Position numbers and translations under genes: made by a program | Part shown: positions 59,803 to 64,000 of the stretch, in pieces | Position numbering within the stretch: position 1 is the first letter of the stretch | How the letters are laid out: each line of letters opens with the position of its first letter | Origin: Phycomyces blakesleeanus NRRL 1555(-) | Taxonomy: Eukaryota > Mucoromycota > Mucoromycetes > Mucorales > Phycomycetaceae | Direction of reading: 5' to 3' | Length of the DNA stretch: 64,000 bases | Assembly (NCBI RefSeq): GCF_001638985.1 | Contig: NW_017265138.1 | Location: 1,614,376-1,678,375 of the forward strand | Notes under the pieces: model-generated | The model's input: only the letters and a program-made list of their open reading frames with translations | Told to the model about the DNA's origin: nothing | Database searches by the model: none

Positions 59803-60432
59803 ATGTCAGTATCTACAAGTAACTTATTAACACGCGGTCAAGCCATGTGCCTTGTACTTGATATGGTGCCCACTGTTGACAACCGACGAAAAGCAAACGA
59901 GATAGTAGACAGCAATGTGTTTAATGTTACGTATACCGAAGATCAAGGCCCACTGCATCCTTTTGCCATGGGGAAGTCAATTATCGAGAAGAATCCGTTT
60001 AAATACAAGACTTATCTTAAGACGCCGCCTACCAGCCCAACTTTAAATCCAAGCAATACTGTGACCAGTGATAGGATCAGCGATTTAATCAACAACAGTA
60101 ACAAAAACAATGGCGACGATAGCGACTCAAGTACCGATGATTCAATTGACTACAACACCCGAAGTCTACTATCGACCACCAAGTCAATGTTTTTTAAGAA
60201 TGTTAAAAACAAAGACCTGTTCGACTATGGCTTTTATACCACAACGGACATCTACAACAACATCACAAAGAAAATGCCACGACTACCCAAGGTTATAACT
60301 GTGTCAAAGTTTGGAAAAATTATCAAAGACAAAGACTTCGGCAAACGGTTCTCCAAATGTGTTGGGCAAAAGTCTGTCAAAGGACGAATGTTATACACTC
60401 CCACAAAAGAATGTTTGGACCTCCGCAAATAG
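59803..60432 (+). CDS. Unknown basic protein, source of an inverted pseudocopy
   Basis: Intronless 209-residue ORF. Residues 1-75 are mixed (LLTRGQAMCLVLDMVPTVDN; YTEDQGPLHPFAMGKSIIEK), about 95-120 are Asn/Asp/Ser-rich and acidic (NNGDDSDSSTDDSIDYN), and 130-209 are Lys-rich and basic (MFFKNVKNKDL, KKMPRLPKVITVSKFGK, ending KECLDLRK). No domain is recognised. A CT-repeat pyrimidine leader (59745-59770) like those of real genes precedes the ATG. The degraded inverted copy at 57.9-58.2 kb continues into a different downstream ORF, so this gene may itself be a truncated member of a larger mobile or multicopy family. Whether it is expressed is unknown. Confidence 0.5.
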   Translation: MSVSTSNLLTRGQAMCLVLDMVPTVDNRRKANEIVDSNVFNVTYTEDQGPLHPFAMGKSIIEKNPFKYKTYLKTPPTSPTLNPSNTVTSDRISDLINNSNKNNGDDSDSSTDDSIDYNTRSLLSTTKSMFFKNVKNKDLFDYGFYTTTDIYNNITKKMPRLPKVITVSKFGKIIKDKDFGKRFSKCVGQKSVKGRMLYTPTKECLDLRK

Positions 60433-60566
60433 ATTTCTCATGCCAAAAAAACATGACCTATATTCAACATACAACTACTTGACAATGGTTATAGCTAAGA
60501 GCTTCAAACTTCGAATATGAGAATATATACATGTTTATTATTGAATTGTAAAAACAAATTAGAGGT

Positions 60567-61626
60567 TTAATAGTGAGTATGACCATCTTTGGTGTCAATT
60601 ACTGCCTGGAATCAGGAGGACATACTTCCCACCAATTGTGAAGCGAGTTTGAGGTTTATGTTCTCCCACTCTCGTTAAATTACAGGCTTCAACTCACTGG
60701 CGTTTTGTATACTGGCTCGTACTTTACTCAATTTGACTTCAAGAGCCCACCAAACATGCTCTATTGGGTTTATATCTGGACTTTGAGCAGGCCAGTACTC
60801 AAAGCCCTTAATTTCAAGGGTCTCTTTCCACCACTTCGCATAGGCCCCAGTATGACAGCTAGCACCATCTTCTTGGAGCTTGAAGTCCTTCTGATATTGC
60901 TCTGACAGATTTTTAACCCAGGGTACAAATTTCTGAGACAGAGTCTCGACATATACTTCTTGTTTTACATTGCCTTCAAGTAACCCCAAGAGCCCAAAAC
61001 CACCAGACCAGAAACAGCTCCAGATCATGACGCTACCTTTACCCCACTTCGTTACTTGGATAATATGATCTGAATACCTTTCATTAACTTTTCTAATCAC
61101 TCTGGCTCCTCCATCGTTATCCTCAACTGTGAATCTAGACTCATCAGACCAAACTATGCTACTCCATTGGTCATATGTCCAATTGACGTGATTCTTCGCC
61201 CATTGCAGCCGTGTCTTCATGTGTCTCTCTGTCAAAGCTGGCTTATGAGCTGTAATATACGACCCGAAGCCACGATTTCTGAAGGAGATGAATAATGTAG
61301 CTCTGCAGACAAATATCTCCATCTCTCTCGATGCTTATCTCATCTGATATAGTTAACGAATGAGTCCTTAGGAACAATCTGCACAAAGTCCCTTTCTGTC
61401 CTCTCGTTAACTATTTTAGGCAGGTCAGGACTATTCCAGACAAAGGTAAGCCTGTCTTCAGGAATCTCTTAATGATCTTCACAGTTGAGAGCTTCATCTG
61501 GACTATGCCTAAAATATTGATTGAGCCGATTTCAGTCAAATGTAAGTAGATGATGCCATCATATTTTAGGTCATCAGCTTTATAATAATAATCATGCTTG
61601 ATTTTTGATGAAGATGAGGTTTCCAT
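60567..61626 (-). pseudogene. Tc1/mariner-type transposase, broken
   Basis: The largest open part (60675-61322) carries the DDE triad: IVWSDESRFTV (first Asp), FKLQEDGASCHTG (second Asp) and PAQSPDINPIEHVWW (Glu, 35 residues after the second Asp), plus the family motif KWGKGSVMIWSCFWSGG. Upstream, the N-terminal DNA-binding part is in another frame (61411-61626; KLSTVKIIKRFLKTG) separated by stops. Downstream, the frame runs past a stop at KPVI to a Tc1-like end (FQAVIDTKDGHTHY, stop at 60567) with one more internal stop. All three catalytic residues persist but the reading frame is interrupted at several points, so the copy is dead but fairly young. It lies within the right arm of the inverted duplication. 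Confidence 0.88.
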
Positions 61627-61667
61627 TATGGGTTTGATTAGTAAAATGAAGAGAAAATAAGATTTTA

Positions 61668-62121
61668 GAGCATCTTCAGCAGTAGCTTTTACCCCGACTT
61701 TTATACCGCATTTGGACTTTTAGATAAAAGTTATTTTCCCAGCAGTTCCTTTTATTTTATTTTATGAAAAAATTACGGTCCTAAATTTTATCTAGCTGCT
61801 ATACCTGACAGGGATTTAAGAGCATCTTCAGCAGTGAGATAACTTTTAATTTATCTAAATTCAAACACTGCTACTTTAGCTAAAGAAAAGGTCAATTTTC
61901 CCGGCAGTTCGATTTATCTTTTTCTTTAAATAACTCCACTTTTACATTAAATGGAGATAAAGTGGACTGCTGAAGATGCTCTAAAAGTTCTAGCTGAAAG
62001 CACTCAAAATTTATTTAAAAGAGAAAAATTAAACTGCTGGGTAGAGTGGCTTTATTTTATGTAAAAGTGACAATTTTTGATCCCAGATAAAATAAAACTT
62101 AGCTGACTGCTGAAGATGCTC
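61668..62121. mobile_element. MITE B (outer), split by MITE A
   Basis: Ends GAGCATCTTCAGCAG (61668) and CTGCTGAAGATGCTC (to 62121) are perfect 15-bp inverted repeats, flanked by a 3-bp TTA duplication (61665-61667 and 62122-62124). Without the inner insert the element is about 289 bp. It has no ORF. A 3-bp TWA target duplication is typical of PIF/Harbinger transposition, so this is likely a Tourist-like non-autonomous element. Confidence 0.8.
61820..61981. mobile_element. MITE A (inner), 162 bp, inserted into MITE B
   Basis: Same 15-bp terminal inverted repeats as MITE B, flanked by TAA on both sides (61817-61819 and 61982-61984). The interior is partly self-complementary and rich in TTTATCT/AGATAAA, able to fold as one long hairpin. 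Its insertion within MITE B gives the order of events. Confidence 0.82.
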
Positions 62122-62127
62122 TTAATT

Positions 62128-62465
62128 AATCTCTAAAACTGCCAAGATCACTACCATTTACAAGGATCGATCTTGTCAAAGAAAAGCCGCCGTATTTAAT
62201 TATACAGGCACTTGGACCGCCGGAATTCGGCTAAGTGCGCCCAACATTTGCGTTACAACATCAAATACTTCAAGAATTAGTAATCCAAAAGAGAGAAATA
62301 ACGAAAGAAAATTGTGTAAAGTGGCTTTTTATTAAAACGCGTGTGCACACACCCACATCAACACACAGAATAAGAAAAAAAGATTGTTTTGAATATAATC
62401 AGTTCATCATTAACTATTTTTCTTTAATTTTTTTCTTATAAAGAAGTGTATATATAGATATATGT
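62128..62465 (+). repeat. Right copy of the inverted duplication (arrestin-upstream segment)
   Basis: Nearly identical in inverted orientation to about 56590-56969 for the first 200 bp, then diverging through a shared CACACACCCACATC region and the arrestin 5' flank. One change (TACGTG to TAAGTG, near 62235) puts a stop in the copied ORF. The sequence starts directly after MITE B. Confidence 0.8.
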
Positions 62466-63510
62466 GAAATATTACAATTGTTCACTACCAAGAAGTTCAA
62501 ATAATTTTTTTAATAGGGGGTTTCATGATTTCTGTATATGTGAAAATACAGATAAAGAAAGCGGAGTGTATGTATTTTTATCCAATCAGAATCTACATAG
62601 AAAAAATTAAACCCTCTCTCCCCTTTTATTATTCTTTTTTATTTCTCAGTTTCTATTGGCTTTTAATTTTGCTAGTTACACTGTAGGAAATGGCAAGATA
62701 TATACCTCCGACCTCGTACCGAGTTACGTACTCGTAACTTCTGCTATTTAAAAGTCAGTCTTTAAAATACCGACCTCGTAACGAGTTACGAACTCGTAAC
62801 TTTTATAGCCAATAGCATGCCTGTTTTAGCCTATTAGTTTTACTTTTTGTCAAATACGATTTATGGGATTTTTTATTATTTTGTATCTAAGCCAATAAAA
62901 TATTCTAAATATGGCAGAGCTATACCTTTTTAGGTATTTACATTCTCTTTATGATTGGTTCAACAAATGCATGATGTTTTATATTGAATTTTTTTTGGTT
63001 TTTATTGATCAAAATAATACAAGTTAAACATAAATAAGTATGCGAAGAAGAAGTACTAATTTTTATGATATTTAGTAACAGCTTAAGCTATACATTCATT
63101 AAATAATATACATATATCTATTTTTATGTGATACTTTTTACATTGTTTGTCTAAAAAAAAGCTATTTTCTAAGTACTATGATATTGATGAAGGCATGTAT
63201 ATTTCTTAATTGATTCTTTTAATCAAAGAGTATAAACCTGCTTTGTGCTAACATTGTTATGCCTGATTCCTACTTTTAAAAAAACAGAAGACAGATTCCC
63301 TGCGATTCTCGAAATCTACCGAGAGCTCTAATGAGCATGCGAGGAATCTTGACAACCAAATTGTACTTGATGCAGATATTTCTGTCAATTCTTCTCAAGT
63401 TACTTTCTTTTGTCAACTTTGCTGATTCGTATTTTATTAATACTAGCCTTCATAGTTATTAAGTGTGTTCTTTTTAGAGACCTTTAATAATTTAGACCTT
63501 GTGAAAAAAA
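62466..63510. other. AT-rich region before the Fanzor-like relic
   Basis: Holds the palindromic tandem repeat (own entry) and otherwise AT-rich DNA. A plus-strand open stretch at about 63280-63423 reads KTDSLRFSKSTESSNEHARN and ends FFCQLC; it may be an upstream remnant of the same element. No intact gene. Confidence 0.4.
62708..62802. repeat. 62-bp tandem repeat with ACTCGTAAC/GTTACGAGT palindromes
   Basis: Two copies (62708-62739 and 62770-62801) share CCGACCTCGTA, CGAGTTACG and ACTCGTAACTT. Each contains hyphenated palindromes: AGTTACG/CGTAACT with a 4-nt gap in copy 1, and AGTTACGA/TCGTAACT with a 2-nt gap in copy 2. Six related half-sites lie within 95 bp, which suggests a protein-binding array such as subterminal transposase sites. 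Confidence 0.6.
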
Positions 63511-63774
63511 AATAGAAACAAGTCCTTTAGATGTACCGATCTAAATTGTTTGGAGAACATGGACGGGTCAGAGGTTATGCATCGTTTGTGGAATCGGGAT
63601 CTTGCTGCTGTCCTGAACTTCCGACATATACTTAACAACCTGAGATATGATGGGATTATACCTGTAAGGTTCACCCGCGTTATTCGGATTGGATGTATCA
63701 GAAGACAAGCAGAAGAAGATCTCCAGGAGGGTCGTCGTTTGAGACAAAGACTGACTAGAGTTCAAAGAAGATAA
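63511..63774 (+). pseudogene. TnpB/Fanzor-like C-terminal fragment
   Basis: Open frame 63511-63774 without a proper upstream start. It reads RCTDLNCLENMDGSEVMHRL, then WNRDLAAVLNFRHILNNLRY, DGIIPVRFTR and a basic tail (LRQRLTRVQRR). A zinc-ribbon-like Cys pair just before an N-R-D-x-x-A-x-x-N stretch is the C-terminal RuvC-III signature of TnpB and its eukaryotic relatives, the Fanzors (RNA-guided nucleases in transposons, known in Mucoromycota). Only the last about 85 residues are seen; upstream frames are broken. A hairpin follows 14 bp after the stop. Confidence 0.5.
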
Positions 63775-63787
63775 ATTTTTTTGTCCT

Positions 63788-63827
63788 GGTTACCGCCTAG
63801 GACCCACCCAAGCTACCGCTGGTAACC
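63788..63827 (+). other. Hairpin GGTTACC...GGTAACC after the Fanzor-like fragment
   Basis: Perfect 7-bp stem with a 26-nt GC-rich loop region, in otherwise AT-rich DNA. In TnpB/Fanzor elements the guide (omega) RNA scaffold overlaps or follows the 3' end of the nuclease gene, so position and structure would fit. A transposon terminal structure is the alternative. Confidence 0.35.
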
Positions 63828-64000
63828 CATTAGATTTGAATAACTTGGTATTTAGTTTTGTAATGGGTTGAAAAAGCTAAGAAAAAGATGTTTTGCTTTG
63901 ACTGCAAAAAACATGGTGGGGTAAAAAAAAAAAGTAGAATATAAAAGAGAGTGAGAGAAATTGGTGCATAATTAAAACTCAAGTACAAGACACTTTAAAC

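Overview
The window looks like nuclear DNA of an early-diverging, Mucorales-type fungus. It is AT-rich, with long microsatellite-filled gaps, many short introns (about 71 modelled, mostly 50-250 nt) and small exons. The gene set is fungal: pyruvate decarboxylase, Mex67, Mdm10, the RNA polymerase I large subunit and an alpha-arrestin. A CABLES-like cyclin and a COP9 subunit are also present. Degraded IS630-, Tc1- and Fanzor-like elements fit Mucoromycota. The species cannot be fixed from this text alone.

Layout: 0-6.2 kb holds the 5' end of pyruvate decarboxylase (-), a KPWE-motif peroxisomal import protein (+), a small membrane protein (-) and glutathione peroxidase (+). 6.2-15.2 kb is mostly gene-poor, with an AT-hook repeat protein (-) and a decayed gene. 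15.2-31.7 kb is dense: Mex67-type mRNA exporter (+), CABLES-like cyclin (+), RPA190 (-), a small unknown gene (-) and mitochondrial phosphate carrier (+). 31.7-40 kb is sparse: a decayed terminal-inverted-repeat element and an intronless F-box/LRR gene. 40-56.5 kb is dense again: CCT1 (+), Mdm10 (-), CSN6 (+), an amino-acid transporter (-), a probably myristoylated methyltransferase (-) and an alpha-arrestin (-).

56.5-64 kb is a transposon graveyard. It holds an inverted segmental duplication, a broken IS630-like transposase with a lost catalytic Asp, a broken Tc1-like transposase and two nested MITEs with 3-bp TWA target duplications. It also holds a palindromic tandem repeat and a TnpB/Fanzor-like C-terminal remnant followed by a hairpin. 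No operon logic applies. The genes are independent housekeeping or regulatory loci, several in divergent or convergent pairs. Exon models were made by hand from frame, GT/GC-AG signals and protein-family fit, with no alignment run.
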